Below, one piece after another: positions 8,044 through 16,261 of a stretch of 64,000 bases of DNA; the first letter of the stretch is position 1; the number at the start of each line of letters is the position of its first letter. The notes under the pieces are model-generated. The model did not search any database and was not told where the DNA came from. It saw only the letters and a list, made by a program, of their open reading frames with translations. Source of the stretch: an uncultured Anaerolineales bacterium (lineage in GTDB: Bacteria; Chloroflexota; Anaerolineae; Anaerolineales; Villigracilaceae). Made by a program: the position numbers and the translations under genes. The stretch spans positions 1 through 64,000 of the forward strand of contig CASGHD010000035.1 of the NCBI GenBank assembly GCA_949319575.1, written 5' to 3'.

Positions 8044-8967
8044 TCAGGTTTGCTGGTTTGCTTTTCGATGCTCCCGCAATTTCTCGCGCAGTTTGGGAAG
8101 CGCCACTTGCAATTCATCAAGTTCGTCCTGCTTCAGCGTCGACCATGGAGCGAAAAAATATGCGTCGGTTTGTTGTTCGACCTGCTCGCGCAACCCGACT
8201 CCCTGTTGCGAGATGCGGTAATTACCGGAGTTGCCGGCTTGTTCGAGCCATCCGATCTCCTGCGCGGCTTGCAACGCGATCGAGTACTCGTCGGCATCAT
8301 ACCCGCGAAAGGCGAGTTGTTCCGCCAGTGTTTCCGCGGTCACCGGGTTGCCGCCGGCCGCCGCCCCTAACACGCTCCAGACGACGCCTGCCTGATTGAA
8401 GTGCGGACGCGCCGCCGCGAGGTGCGAATCGTCGCGATAGGCGAACAAGTCCAGCAGGTATTCCCGGATCTTTGTCATCACCGGGCTTTCCCGGTCCGCC
8501 ACACGGAAGCGTTTGATGATCGCCCATTTCTCCGGAGGCTCAGGAGCGTTGTCGTTTGCCAGCACAATTTGTTTGAGCAATACTTTGAGTCGTTCCAGGT
8601 CGATCTCCGGCATAAACCTGGGCGGCGGGAGTTTCGCGTCGCCAGCCATAATGGTAAATTTGACGCCCGCCCGCGCCATTTCGGTCACTTTGTATTGATC
8701 CTCAGGCTGAGGCTGGATCCATCCCTTTACATCGAGGTGAGTAAACGTCTTTTCGAATTTCTCCGGGTTGGTGAACGGATCGCGCTTTTGAAAGTTAACG
8801 AGCGAGAAATAATCCAGTCCCAATTCGCTGTACAGGTACAGTTCAAAGGGGATGTCGTTACGCACGGCGACTTCTTCGATCTCAGGCTCGGTGATCGCCC
8901 AAAACTCCTGAATGACGGCGTGCATCTGCGTCCAGATCTTTGGCAAGGGGTTGGTCTGCTCGTTCAT
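8044..8967 (-). CDS. unknown protein with C-terminal winged-helix-like region, within TCS/polysaccharide operon
   Basis: 307 residues from ATG at 8967, without signal peptide or membrane helix. I do not recognise the family. The N-terminal half is acidic and helical (IWTQMHAVIQEFWAITEPEIEEV; ELGLDYFSLVNFQKRDPF). The C-terminal half contains VTAETLAEQLAFRGYDADEYSIALQAAQEIGWL followed by NYRISQQGVGLREQVEQQTD, which reads like a MarR/winged-helix domain (helix, recognition helix, wing ending in a strand). It lies between the response regulator (62 nt upstream) and the histidine kinase (58 nt downstream), so it may be a transcriptional co-regulator or a connector for that system. The function is inferred from position only. 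Confidence 0.65.
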   Translation of the reverse strand: MNEQTNPLPKIWTQMHAVIQEFWAITEPEIEEVAVRNDIPFELYLYSELGLDYFSLVNFQKRDPFTNPEKFEKTFTHLDVKGWIQPQPEDQYKVTEMARAGVKFTIMAGDAKLPPPRFMPEIDLERLKVLLKQIVLANDNAPEPPEKWAIIKRFRVADRESPVMTKIREYLLDLFAYRDDSHLAAARPHFNQAGVVWSVLGAAAGGNPVTAETLAEQLAFRGYDADEYSIALQAAQEIGWLEQAGNSGNYRISQQGVGLREQVEQQTDAYFFAPWSTLKQDELDELQVALPKLREKLREHRKANQQT

Positions 8968-9029
8968 AATCCAACCTAAGTGTACGCCTCGGCGGGCGGA
9001 ACAATCTTGCAATGCCGTAACGAACCGTT

Positions 9030-9716
9030 TCAGGCAACCACCAGTTTATACCCAACACCGGTCACGGTTTCGATCTTCACGGAACTCGCCTCCAGTTTCT
9101 TGCGCAAATGCGCCACATGGACGTCCACGGTGCGGGTCTGCCCGTAGAAATCGAAGCCCCACGCTTTTTGCAGAATTTGTTCGCGTGTAAGCACCAACCC
9201 GCGATGCTCTGCGAACGTGAGGAGCAGGTCGAATTCCTGGGCGCGCAGGTTGGGGATGGAGGCAGAACCGATTCGCGCCTCCCGCCGGGCTGGGTCCACC
9301 GTCAGGTCGCCGAGGTGAATCGTGGAGGCGTTTCCCGCTTTAACGCCATGCTCGCCGCGCCGCAAAATCGCCTTGACGCGCGCGACCAATTCGCGCGGGT
9401 TGAACGGTTTAGCGAGGTAATCGTCGGCGCCGAGTTCGAGACCGAGAATTTTGTCGATATCCTCGTCGCGCGCTGTGAGCATGAGAATCGCGGCGGGATG
9501 ATTCGCAGAACGCAAGCGGCGACACACGTCAAAACCGTCGAGCTTCGGGAGCATCACATCCAGCACGATCAAGGCGGGTTGTTCGCGCGCAGCCGCATCC
9601 ACCGCCGCCTCGCCGTCGCGCGCGGCTTGGATGCGAAAGCCCTCGCGCTCGAGGTACATGCGCGCCAGCTTGATGATGGACGGTTCGTCGTCGACGAGGA
9701 GGATGAGTTCGTTCAA
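9030..9716 (-). CDS. OmpR-family DNA-binding response regulator
   Basis: 228 residues. The receiver domain has the acidic pocket VDDE at 8-11, phosphoacceptor Asp53 in VLDVMLPKLDG, Thr81 and the conserved Lys in DDYLAKPF. The C-terminal winged helix has the OmpR/PhoB pattern with LRAQEFDLLLTFAEHRG and TVDVHVAHLRKKLE, ending GVGYKLVVA. The start is TTG at 9714-9716; no in-frame ATG would preserve the first beta strand. No clear Shine-Dalgarno is visible: the codon abuts a heptamer repeat tract. It is the first gene of the minus-strand operon and the probable partner of the histidine kinase at 6618-7985. Confidence 0.92.
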   Translation of the reverse strand: MNELILLVDDEPSIIKLARMYLEREGFRIQAARDGEAAVDAAAREQPALIVLDVMLPKLDGFDVCRRLRSANHPAAILMLTARDEDIDKILGLELGADDYLAKPFNPRELVARVKAILRRGEHGVKAGNASTIHLGDLTVDPARREARIGSASIPNLRAQEFDLLLTFAEHRGLVLTREQILQKAWGFDFYGQTRTVDVHVAHLRKKLEASSVKIETVTGVGYKLVVA

Positions 9717-9757
9717 GGTAGAGAACAGAGACTAGGGTTTGGAAGTAGAGAGTAGTC
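9716..9757. repeat. heptamer-period tract at response regulator start (tract 7)
   Basis: Units GGTAGAG, AACAGAG, ACTAGGG, TTTGGAA and GTAGAGA follow in approximate phase directly upstream of the TTG start codon, in the position where the leader of the operon should lie. Confidence 0.65.
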
Positions 9758-9760
9758 GCC

Positions 9761-9829
9761 GCGAGGATCGTTAAGCGCGCGAAGAAAAATTCTTAAACCT
9801 TTGTGATCTTAGCGCGCTTCGCGCTAAAA
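9761..9829. repeat. nonamer-phased inverted repeat N1
   Basis: The right arm read on the minus strand gives AGCGCGAAG then CGCGCTAAG, and the left arm contains TTAAGCGCGCGAAG, so the arms pair imperfectly around an A/T-rich centre. It lies between the end of ridA and the response regulator. Confidence 0.7.
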
Positions 9830-9834
9830 AAATA

Positions 9835-10245
9835 TCAGTCGCCGCGCGAGGGGTTGAGCAAGGCAATACATTCGATCTCGACCCGCGCTCCTTTGGGCAA
9901 ACCCGCCGCCGCCACGGTGCTCCGCGCGGGAGGGTTCTCCGGGAAGAATTCAGCATAGATCGCGTTCATCCTGGCGAAGTCGCTCATGTCCTGCAAAAAG
10001 ACGAGCGTCTTGACCACAAAGTTCAGCCCTGAATCTCCCGATTCGAGCACGTGCTTGAGGTTGGTCAACGCCTGCCGCGTTTCCGCTTCGATGCCGCCCG
10101 GGACAATCTCCATCGTGGCGGGGTCAAGACCAATTTGCCCGGCTGTGAAGATCAAACTTTCGGTGCGGATGGCTTGCGAGTAGGGTCCGATCGCCTTGGG
10201 CGCTTTATCGGTATGGATGATTTTTTTACCTTCGGATGTGTACAT
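9835..10245 (-). CDS. ridA: RidA family enamine/imine deaminase
   Basis: 136 residues, the usual size for the YjgF/YER057c/UK114 (RidA) family. Hallmarks are KAIGPYSQAIRTESLIFTAGQIGLDP, ETRQALTNLKHVLES and the C-terminal PARSTVAAAGLPKGARVEIECIAL, which contains the conserved Arg that binds the substrate carboxylate. RidA hydrolyses reactive enamine/imine intermediates such as 2-aminoacrylate released by PLP enzymes, in the cytoplasm. ATG at 10245 is preferred because GTGAGG lies about 8 nt upstream; an in-frame GTG at 10257 is possible. It stands alone, with inverted repeats on each side (9761-9829 and 10318-10368). Confidence 0.93.
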   Translation of the reverse strand: MYTSEGKKIIHTDKAPKAIGPYSQAIRTESLIFTAGQIGLDPATMEIVPGGIEAETRQALTNLKHVLESGDSGLNFVVKTLVFLQDMSDFARMNAIYAEFFPENPPARSTVAAAGLPKGARVEIECIALLNPSRGD

Positions 10246-10317
10246 AATCTGCCTCACTTTGTTTTTTTCGGTGAGGCGATTGTACTGCCTATTATGAGTT
10301 TGTGGAAAAGTCTTTTA

Positions 10318-10368
10318 GCCACAGATTACACGGATCGGCGCGAATAATCAATCCGTGTAATCCGTGGC
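10318..10368. repeat. nonamer-phased inverted repeat N2 (CACGGAT type)
   Basis: Two 18-bp arms pair with a single mismatch around a 15-nt loop. Each arm is two 9-mers: GCCACAGAT plus TACACGGAT on the left. It lies 3' of the small secreted protein gene and 5' of ridA. Confidence 0.88.
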
Positions 10369-10380
10369 AGAGGTTGTAAT

Positions 10381-10920
10381 TTACGGCGTAGGTGTTTTCT
10401 CCGGGCGCGGGTTGGCTTCACGGAAAGCGCGGAGCGCGTCGCGCAGGGTTTTACCTGTGCCGCCCATCGCATCCTTGATCTCCTTCAACTTCTCGCCCAT
10501 CGCGCGGATCGTCGCTCTGGCTTGTTCAGAGTCCGTCACCTTACCGTCCGTGTCGAAGCCGGTGTGCGAGTCAACGAGGGGTTGCGCAGTAGCATAGATC
10601 GACTTGGCATCTTTCGCCGCATCCGTAAACGCATCCAACGCGGCTTGCGCCGCAGAGACGTTCTTTCCCTTCTGGGCGGCATGGTCAAGCAACTGTCGGG
10701 TTTTGCCGATGAACTCTTCGGTTTTGCCCAATACTTCATACGCGCGGAGTTGCTTCGACCAGATTTGCTCGATACGCTCATCGGTCATTTCACCCTGCGG
10801 CGGCGGAGTCGGATCGTTCGACCCCGCGGCTGAAACGCCAATCACCGACAGACTCCCCAATCCCAGCGCCGCCACTAACGCCAGCAACATGGTTTTCTTG
10901 AAAAATATTTTCATCATCAT
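10381..10920 (-). CDS. small secreted helical protein of unknown function
   Basis: 179 residues. ATG at 10920 follows a strong AAAGGAGG with 6-nt spacing. Residues 1-32 form a signal peptide (Lys-rich start, hydrophobic LLALVAALGLGSLSV, then SAAGS). The mature part is almost entirely helical and charged, with repeated QIWSKQLRAYEVLGKTEEFIGKTRQLLDHAA and AQAALDAFTDAAKDAKSIYATAQ heptad-like stretches, and ends in a Pro/Thr tail. No catalytic motif or known domain is recognised; it may be an exported helical-bundle protein. It is divergent from the membrane protein gene at 11185 and followed by inverted repeat N2. Confidence 0.75.
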   Translation of the reverse strand: MMMKIFFKKTMLLALVAALGLGSLSVIGVSAAGSNDPTPPPQGEMTDERIEQIWSKQLRAYEVLGKTEEFIGKTRQLLDHAAQKGKNVSAAQAALDAFTDAAKDAKSIYATAQPLVDSHTGFDTDGKVTDSEQARATIRAMGEKLKEIKDAMGGTGKTLRDALRAFREANPRPEKTPTP

Positions 10921-11082
10921 AGTAAACCTCCTTTCAAGGTTACGATGACAATTGTAGGGCGCGCGGGTTATACCTGTATGGCAGGGATGTAAAATCGCTG
11001 TAAAAAAAATCCGACCCTGTCGCTTATCGCGTTCAGACGCTTCCTTTACCTATGAGCCAATGATAAAATGAGCCCTACCCGA

Positions 11083-11088
11083 TATAAT
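11083..11088 (+). promoter_or_regulatory. candidate -10 box upstream of 670-residue membrane protein
   Basis: A perfect TATAAT lies about 100 nt upstream of the ATG at 11185. No convincing -35 hexamer is seen at 16-18 nt. The rest of the 264-nt divergent intergenic region (10921-11184) shows no further recognised element. Confidence 0.35.
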
Positions 11089-11184
11089 CTGCCAATCTCC
11101 CGACGCCGGCAGATGTCACGCAGACACGGCTGGCGTGGACGACAAATTAAAAAACTTAAAAGTGAACAATGACGAAGAAAAGAT

Positions 11185-13197
11185 ATGAAAACAAGTCTCG
11201 ATAAACTAAAGAAGATCTCTGAAAAGCCATGGTTTTATCCAATGGCTTTATTTTTGATTGCCATTGCCTCCTACGGCTACGCATTGACCTCGCTGGGCTA
11301 TTACTGGTCCGACTGGGAAGTCATGTTCTTCACCAAATTAGGTTCTGCCTTTCAATTTGGATACTATGCCGAGGACAGACCGTTCCCGTGGGCGTATCAA
11401 CTGATCTATTTTCTGGTCGGTTCAAAGCCGATCGGCTGGCAGGTTGCCTCGTTATTGCTTCGCTGGGCAGGGACTTTGTTTTTTGTCTATGCGTTAATTC
11501 AAATTTGGTCCCCGTATAAAAAACAATTCTACTGGCTAGGCGCATTAGTCCTTGTGTATCCGGGCTTTATCCAACAAGAACAATCCGCCGCGTTTTCGCG
11601 CCACATCATGACCTTGTTCCTCTTCGGCTTATCGCTATACCTGATGACGCTTGCGATCAAGCAACCCAGGTGGGCAACCCTGCTCTTTCCTGTATCGTGG
11701 ATCGCCACCTTCATGCACCTCTTCACGATCGAATATTTTTCGGGGCTGGAATTGACGCGCCCTGTGCTGATCTGGCTGTTAGTTGCAAATGGAAATAAAA
11801 CAGATTGGCGCTTACTGAAGAAGGTCGCGCTATATTCCCTGCCCTACATCCTGGTTACCGCATTCTTTTTCTGGCTGCGCTTTGTATACTTTCCCAATGT
11901 CTTTCAGACCTTCGCCCGCCTCGAAAGCATCAATTCCACCATCGGCGCATTTCAAGGTTCTTTTATTGGGACCCTGCTGAGCTTTTTCAATAAAGGCGCG
12001 CTAGACATTCTATTTTCAACCGTGCAAGTCTGGACCGATGCCATCACCGGCTTCGGTGATTTCACCTTCCAGCGACCGCTTGCCTGGTTCGCGTTCGGGC
12101 TGGGCGCATTCTTTGCGCTTGCGTTTTCCTTTTTTTACCACACCTCTGAGGACGAATCTTTAAATCGCCCCTCCCCACTCTGGCTGGCTGGTATCGGACT
12201 TTTGATGTTCATAACGAGCGCAATTCCCATCTGGGCAATCGGCAAAGAGGTCGGCACAGGCGGATGGAACGAACGCTTCACCCTCGCCCCCATGTTTGGC
12301 GCCAGCCTGCTGGTGATCGGACTCACGCTTGCGCTTGTTCGCACCGCCGGACAAAAATGGATTTTCGGATTCCTGCTCATGTTTTCAGTGGCAACGCAAG
12401 TTTGGATGGCAAATTCGTATCGGCGCGATTGGACGATCCAACCCGATTTCTATTGGCAACTCCATTGGCGCGCCCCCGCTTTACAGACAGACACGGCTGT
12501 GCTCAGCTTTGGATACCCATCATTCATGATCACTCACGACATGGACGCCACGTGGGCAGTTAATCTCTTGTATCATTTTCAAATCAAAGACGGCATCATC
12601 CCATATATGTTCATCACGCCCGAATACGAAAAATATTTCCAACCAGACACCCCAATTAAGATACCCGCTCGCAATTTGATGTTCAACGGGAACACATCCA
12701 ACACCATCGCTGTCTTTCACCAGACAGATTCTTCGTGCTTGCGCATGCTTGATTCAGCCTACCTGTATGACCCCTTACTGGACGAAGGAAGCCAGAGACT
12801 GATTCCCATGTCTGACGTGTCCCGCATCATCCCAGACCCTGAGCCTGCCTCGCCGGACACGGACATTTTCGGACCTGAGCCTGCCCACACCTGGTGTTAT
12901 TTCTTCCAAAAGGCAGACCTTGCCCGCCAAATGAAAGATTGGAACAAAGTCATTGATCTTTATCGGCAAGCGGAGCAACTTGGCTTTACCCCCAAATACG
13001 GCGCGGAATATATTCCCTTCATTGAAGCCTTCGCCCAAACCGGCGACTGGCAGTCCGCATACGACCTGACCATTACCGCCAAGGAGTTATCCCAACAGCA
13101 AAAGCGGATGCTATGCGCCAATTGGTATCGCTTCGCTGAGCTACCGTCAGCAGATCCGCGGATGATCGACCGGGTTGTTCAAGACCTGCCGTGTTAA
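11185..13197 (+). CDS. large multi-spanning membrane protein, possible GT-C-like enzyme, unknown
   Basis: 670 residues with about ten to eleven membrane helices between residues 15 and 415, then a soluble C-terminal region of roughly 250 residues. Between helices 1 and 2 an acidic YYWSDWEVMFF segment faces the outside, reminiscent of the catalytic aspartate loop of GT-C glycosyltransferases, but I cannot see a full family signature. The C-terminal part (MKDWNKVIDLYRQAEQLGF; QTGDWQSAYDLTITAKEL) looks like two tetratricopeptide-type helical hairpins. The gene has only a weak AAGAAAAG ribosome site and is monocistronic or joined to the enolase-superfamily gene that starts about 10 nt after its stop. 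Confidence 0.7.
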   Translation: MKTSLDKLKKISEKPWFYPMALFLIAIASYGYALTSLGYYWSDWEVMFFTKLGSAFQFGYYAEDRPFPWAYQLIYFLVGSKPIGWQVASLLLRWAGTLFFVYALIQIWSPYKKQFYWLGALVLVYPGFIQQEQSAAFSRHIMTLFLFGLSLYLMTLAIKQPRWATLLFPVSWIATFMHLFTIEYFSGLELTRPVLIWLLVANGNKTDWRLLKKVALYSLPYILVTAFFFWLRFVYFPNVFQTFARLESINSTIGAFQGSFIGTLLSFFNKGALDILFSTVQVWTDAITGFGDFTFQRPLAWFAFGLGAFFALAFSFFYHTSEDESLNRPSPLWLAGIGLLMFITSAIPIWAIGKEVGTGGWNERFTLAPMFGASLLVIGLTLALVRTAGQKWIFGFLLMFSVATQVWMANSYRRDWTIQPDFYWQLHWRAPALQTDTAVLSFGYPSFMITHDMDATWAVNLLYHFQIKDGIIPYMFITPEYEKYFQPDTPIKIPARNLMFNGNTSNTIAVFHQTDSSCLRMLDSAYLYDPLLDEGSQRLIPMSDVSRIIPDPEPASPDTDIFGPEPAHTWCYFFQKADLARQMKDWNKVIDLYRQAEQLGFTPKYGAEYIPFIEAFAQTGDWQSAYDLTITAKELSQQQKRMLCANWYRFAELPSADPRMIDRVVQDLPC

Positions 13198-13207
13198 CGG
13201 TTCACCA

Positions 13208-14341
13208 TTGCCGCAGATAAGAAGATATCCCATAAAACTCACATCCCTCACCCTCCACCATATCTCCATGCCGCTCGTCGCGCCGTTCGAGACCTCATTC
13301 GGGCGCGAGACCATGCGCGAGTGCGTCATCATTGAACTCCACGCCGACGGACTCATCGGCTACGGCGAATGTGTCGCCTCGCGCGAGCCGGGCTACAACT
13401 ACGAAACGACCGGCACCGCGTGGCACATCCTCAAAGATTTCATCGCCCCGCTCGTGTTGGGACAAGATATCCACGATGCGAACAACTTTCAAACCCGCGT
13501 CGAACGGATTCGCGGTCATCATCTCGCCAAGGCGGGAGTCGAAATGGCGTTGTGGGATCTGCTGGGCAAGCGCGATGGCAAGTCGTTGAAAGAAATATTC
13601 GGCGGAACGCGCGACAAAGTTGAAGTGGGAGTCTCGATTGGGATTCAAGAATCCGCCTCCGCTCTCGTGCAGACGGTTGATTCGTATTTGGGTCAGGGCT
13701 ATCGCCGCGTCAAGATCAAGATCAAGCCGGGGCGCGAGGTGGAAGAGACGCTCGCCGTGAGAAAAGCATATCCCAATCTACGCCTGCAAGTGGACGCCAA
13801 TTCCGCGTACACGCTCGAGTCCGCGCGGGTGTTGAAGAAAATTGACGATCTGGATTTACTGCTGATCGAACAACCGTTGTTCGAAGACGACATTTGGGAT
13901 CACCGCCTCCTGCAAGCCGAATTCAAAACGCCGATCTGCTTGGATGAAAGTGTCGTCTCGCCGCGCCATGCCCGTTACGCGCTGGAGATGAAAGCCTGCA
14001 AAATTATCAACATCAAGCCCGCGCGCGTGGGCGGGTTGAGTCAAGCGGTTGCGATTCACGATCATTGCCTCGCGCAAAACGTCCCTGTTTGGTGCGGCGG
14101 GATGCTCGAAACGGGAATCGGACGCGCCTCAAATCTCGCGCTAGCTTCCCTGCCCGGCTTCATCCTGCCCGGCGATATTTCCGCTTCGGATCGTTACTAT
14201 CACCGCGACATCACCAACGAACGATTCACATTGAACGACGATAGCACGATCACCGTTCCAACCGGTCACGGCTTGGGTGTGACGATGGACGAGTCCGCAT
14301 TGAAAGAATTTTCACTGGCTGAAATTACATTGAAGGCGTGA
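13208..14341 (+). CDS. menC: enolase-superfamily enzyme: o-succinylbenzoate synthase / N-acylamino acid racemase type
   Basis: About 377 residues. The N-terminal capping domain has MPLVAPFETSFGRE; the barrel carries the complete acid-base and metal set of the muconate-lactonising subgroup: VKIKIKPGRE (Lys-x-Lys), LQVDANSAY (Asp), LLIEQPLFEDD (Glu), CLDESVV (Asp) and IINIKPARVGG (Lys). MenC of this type dehydrates SHCHC to o-succinylbenzoate in menaquinone synthesis; close relatives racemise N-succinyl-amino acids, and no other men gene is nearby to decide. The start is uncertain: no ATG lies before residue 21, where ISMPLV would truncate the first strand; TTG at 13208 is chosen, with TTG 13175 possible. 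Confidence 0.82.
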   Translation: MPQIRRYPIKLTSLTLHHISMPLVAPFETSFGRETMRECVIIELHADGLIGYGECVASREPGYNYETTGTAWHILKDFIAPLVLGQDIHDANNFQTRVERIRGHHLAKAGVEMALWDLLGKRDGKSLKEIFGGTRDKVEVGVSIGIQESASALVQTVDSYLGQGYRRVKIKIKPGREVEETLAVRKAYPNLRLQVDANSAYTLESARVLKKIDDLDLLLIEQPLFEDDIWDHRLLQAEFKTPICLDESVVSPRHARYALEMKACKIINIKPARVGGLSQAVAIHDHCLAQNVPVWCGGMLETGIGRASNLALASLPGFILPGDISASDRYYHRDITNERFTLNDDSTITVPTGHGLGVTMDESALKEFSLAEITLKA

Positions 14342-14525
14342 GCATCCCCTCTCCCTTTGGGAGTTTGAGGGCGGACAGTGATCAAAATTTACCGCCAAGA
14401 GCGCGAAGAACGCAAAGAAAGAATTAAAACTTAGCGCCCTTAGCGGTCTTCGCGGTTCAATAAAGCAAGTTGAGGGTCAACTTTGTCCTCCCCTGAACCA
14501 TTAGGGATGGGTAGGGGGTGAGGTC
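14342..14525. repeat. composite intergenic palindrome cluster containing N3
   Basis: The gap between menC-like and capA-like genes holds CTCCC/GGGAG hairpins and C/G-rich segments at both ends (14346-14375 and 14484-14522) that flank the inner nonamer-phased inverted repeat at 14391-14456. It looks like one palindromic element inserted inside another. Confidence 0.55.
14391..14456. repeat. nonamer-phased inverted repeat N3 (CGCnAAG type)
   Basis: The left arm consists of three 9-mers, ACCGCCAAG, AGCGCGAAG and AACGCAAAG. The right arm, read on the other strand, is ACCGCGAAG, ACCGCTAAG and GGCGCTAAG. 21 of 27 positions match between arms. Confidence 0.85.
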
Positions 14526-14536
14526 GGTTTGCGGTT

Positions 14537-14542
14537 TATAAT
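14537..14542 (+). promoter_or_regulatory. candidate -10 box, capA-like gene (leaderless)
   Basis: TATAAT ends 9 nt before the ATG at 14552 and no Shine-Dalgarno is present, so transcription would start at or next to the start codon. No good -35 hexamer is visible. Confidence 0.5.
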
Positions 14543-14551
14543 CATCGCGCC

Positions 14552-16255
14552 ATGAAAAAAATTCAATTACTCCTTATTCTCCTCCTGCTAATATCCTGCT
14601 CCCCGCAAGCATCATCCAGTCTCCAGTCTCCAGTCTCCTCTGCCACATCAACATCTTTTGTAACACCGCCCCTCGAACCCATCGCATTCACTCCCGCGCC
14701 CGGCGCGCACATCGGCGACTCGGTCCCCACGTCACTGCGCCAACAAGCGCAAAATTTAGATTTACAAAATTACACCCTCGACGCGTCGCCGTTCGTCGAA
14801 TCGAATCCGTCGTTGAGCGAGACAAAAATTCAATGGGTGTACGCGCTTGTCGCGCCGTTTCCAACGGTGGCAGACGGCGTCACCTTCGATCAACTCCTCG
14901 CCGTGTGGACGGATGGCGCGCTTCTCAATGGGAAACCTTTGTTGATGGAAGAATCGACACGCGACGCGTTAACCGTCCTGTGGGACGCGCCAGCCTCCCC
15001 GTCGGTACGAATCGTTTCGACGGGCGAACTGCTCGACCAAGCGTGGAGCGAATCCGCCTGGGCGATCATCCCGTTTGAAGAACTCCAGCCCAAATGGAAA
15101 GTGTTGACGATAGACGGGCAATCGCCCATCCGAAAAAGTTTTGACCTTTCAACGTATCCCCTCGTCGTTGACTTCACGCTTCAGTCGTCAACCAATTCTC
15201 TAATCTCTAATTCTCTAATCTCCAATTACGATCCATCGAAACTCACCACCGTCATCCTCACCGGCGTCACCGCCCTCGTGCGAGCCACTGCCGTGACGAT
15301 GGAATACAAAGGCGTGACGTACCCCGGTGAAAAAATCCGCGACGTATTGCGCGAAGCGGATATCGCTCACATCAGCAATGAAATCCCGTTTTTCACGGGG
15401 TGCGAGTTTCCCAAGCCCGATGCGACGGGTCCGCTCGTGTTTTGCAGCGACCCGAAATATATCGAACTGCTCACCGATGTCGGCGCGGATGTGGTGGAGT
15501 TGACCGGCAACCACTTCGCCGATCGCGGCGCACAAGGTATGTTGGAGACGATCGAAATTTACAACCAGCATGATCTTCCATACTTCGGCGGCGGCATAGA
15601 CTTGAACGATTCGCTTGAACCCGCTCTATTCGAAATAAATGGAAATAAAATCGCGTTCATCGGGTGCAACAAACCGGATGTGGACCGCTTCCCCACCGCG
15701 CGCGACTTCCGCCCCGGCGCCGCGCCGTGTGATTTTGAGTATCTCGCGCAAAAGATCGCGGAGTTGAAATCGCAAGGTTATGTGGTCGTCTCCACGTTTC
15801 AATGGAACGAGAGTTACGACTCGCGCCCCAGCCCGCAACAAATGGCTGATTTCCGCTTGATGGTGGAGTCCGGCGCGTCGATCGTGAGCGGCAGCCAGGC
15901 GCATTACCCGCAGATGATGGAATTCTACGGCGGCGCGTTCATCCATTACGGTTTGGGGAATCTCTTCTTCGACCAAATGGGAGACCAGGATTGGATGCCG
16001 CCCGGAATCCGCCGCGAGTTTTACGACCGCTATGTGGTCTACGACGGCAAACTCATCAGCGTGGAATTGGAGACCGGCATCCTCGAAGATTACTCGCGCC
16101 CGCGCATAATGACGGACGCGGAGCGACACGGTTTTTTGCAAGATTATTTTTTCTACAGCGGCTGGTTGGGCTTAGTCCCCACCCCCACCGCAACAATCAC
16201 CCCCACATTGACGCCGATGTCCATTCCGTCCGCTGTGGGAACGCCTGCTCCATGA
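14552..16255 (+). CDS. CapA-like (poly-gamma-glutamate synthesis) exported lipoprotein
   Basis: 567 residues. The signal peptide ends in a lipobox LISC (Cys about 16), so it is probably membrane-anchored outside the cell. The C-terminal two-thirds is a PGA_cap/CapA metallophosphoesterase-like domain: VILTGVTALVRATA, YPGEKIRDVLREADIAHISNEIPF, VVELTGNHFADRGAQGMLETI, VSTFQWNESY and SGSQAHYPQMMEFYGGAFIHYGLGNLFFDQ. CapA proteins act in capsule or cell-wall polymer handling; the enzymatic activity is not well settled. A Thr/Pro-rich tail ends the protein. Two heptamer repeat tracts lie inside the gene, one just after the lipobox and one giving NSLISNSLISN. It is apparently leaderless. Confidence 0.87.
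   Translation: MKKIQLLLILLLLISCSPQASSSLQSPVSSATSTSFVTPPLEPIAFTPAPGAHIGDSVPTSLRQQAQNLDLQNYTLDASPFVESNPSLSETKIQWVYALVAPFPTVADGVTFDQLLAVWTDGALLNGKPLLMEESTRDALTVLWDAPASPSVRIVSTGELLDQAWSESAWAIIPFEELQPKWKVLTIDGQSPIRKSFDLSTYPLVVDFTLQSSTNSLISNSLISNYDPSKLTTVILTGVTALVRATAVTMEYKGVTYPGEKIRDVLREADIAHISNEIPFFTGCEFPKPDATGPLVFCSDPKYIELLTDVGADVVELTGNHFADRGAQGMLETIEIYNQHDLPYFGGGIDLNDSLEPALFEINGNKIAFIGCNKPDVDRFPTARDFRPGAAPCDFEYLAQKIAELKSQGYVVVSTFQWNESYDSRPSPQQMADFRLMVESGASIVSGSQAHYPQMMEFYGGAFIHYGLGNLFFDQMGDQDWMPPGIRREFYDRYVVYDGKLISVELETGILEDYSRPRIMTDAERHGFLQDYFFYSGWLGLVPTPTATITPTLTPMSIPSAVGTPAP
14616..14640. repeat. heptamer tract inside capA-like gene (tract 8)
   Basis: Three near-exact CAGTCTC units in tandem, encoding the Ser-rich SSLQSPVSS segment just after the lipoprotein cysteine, where a flexible tether is expected. 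Confidence 0.8.
15191..15228. repeat. heptamer/octamer tract inside capA-like gene (tract 9)
   Basis: CTCTAAT units with a 7-8 bp period encode TNSLISNSLISNYD, between the N-terminal part and the CapA domain. Confidence 0.8.
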
Positions 16256-16261
16256 GCGGAT

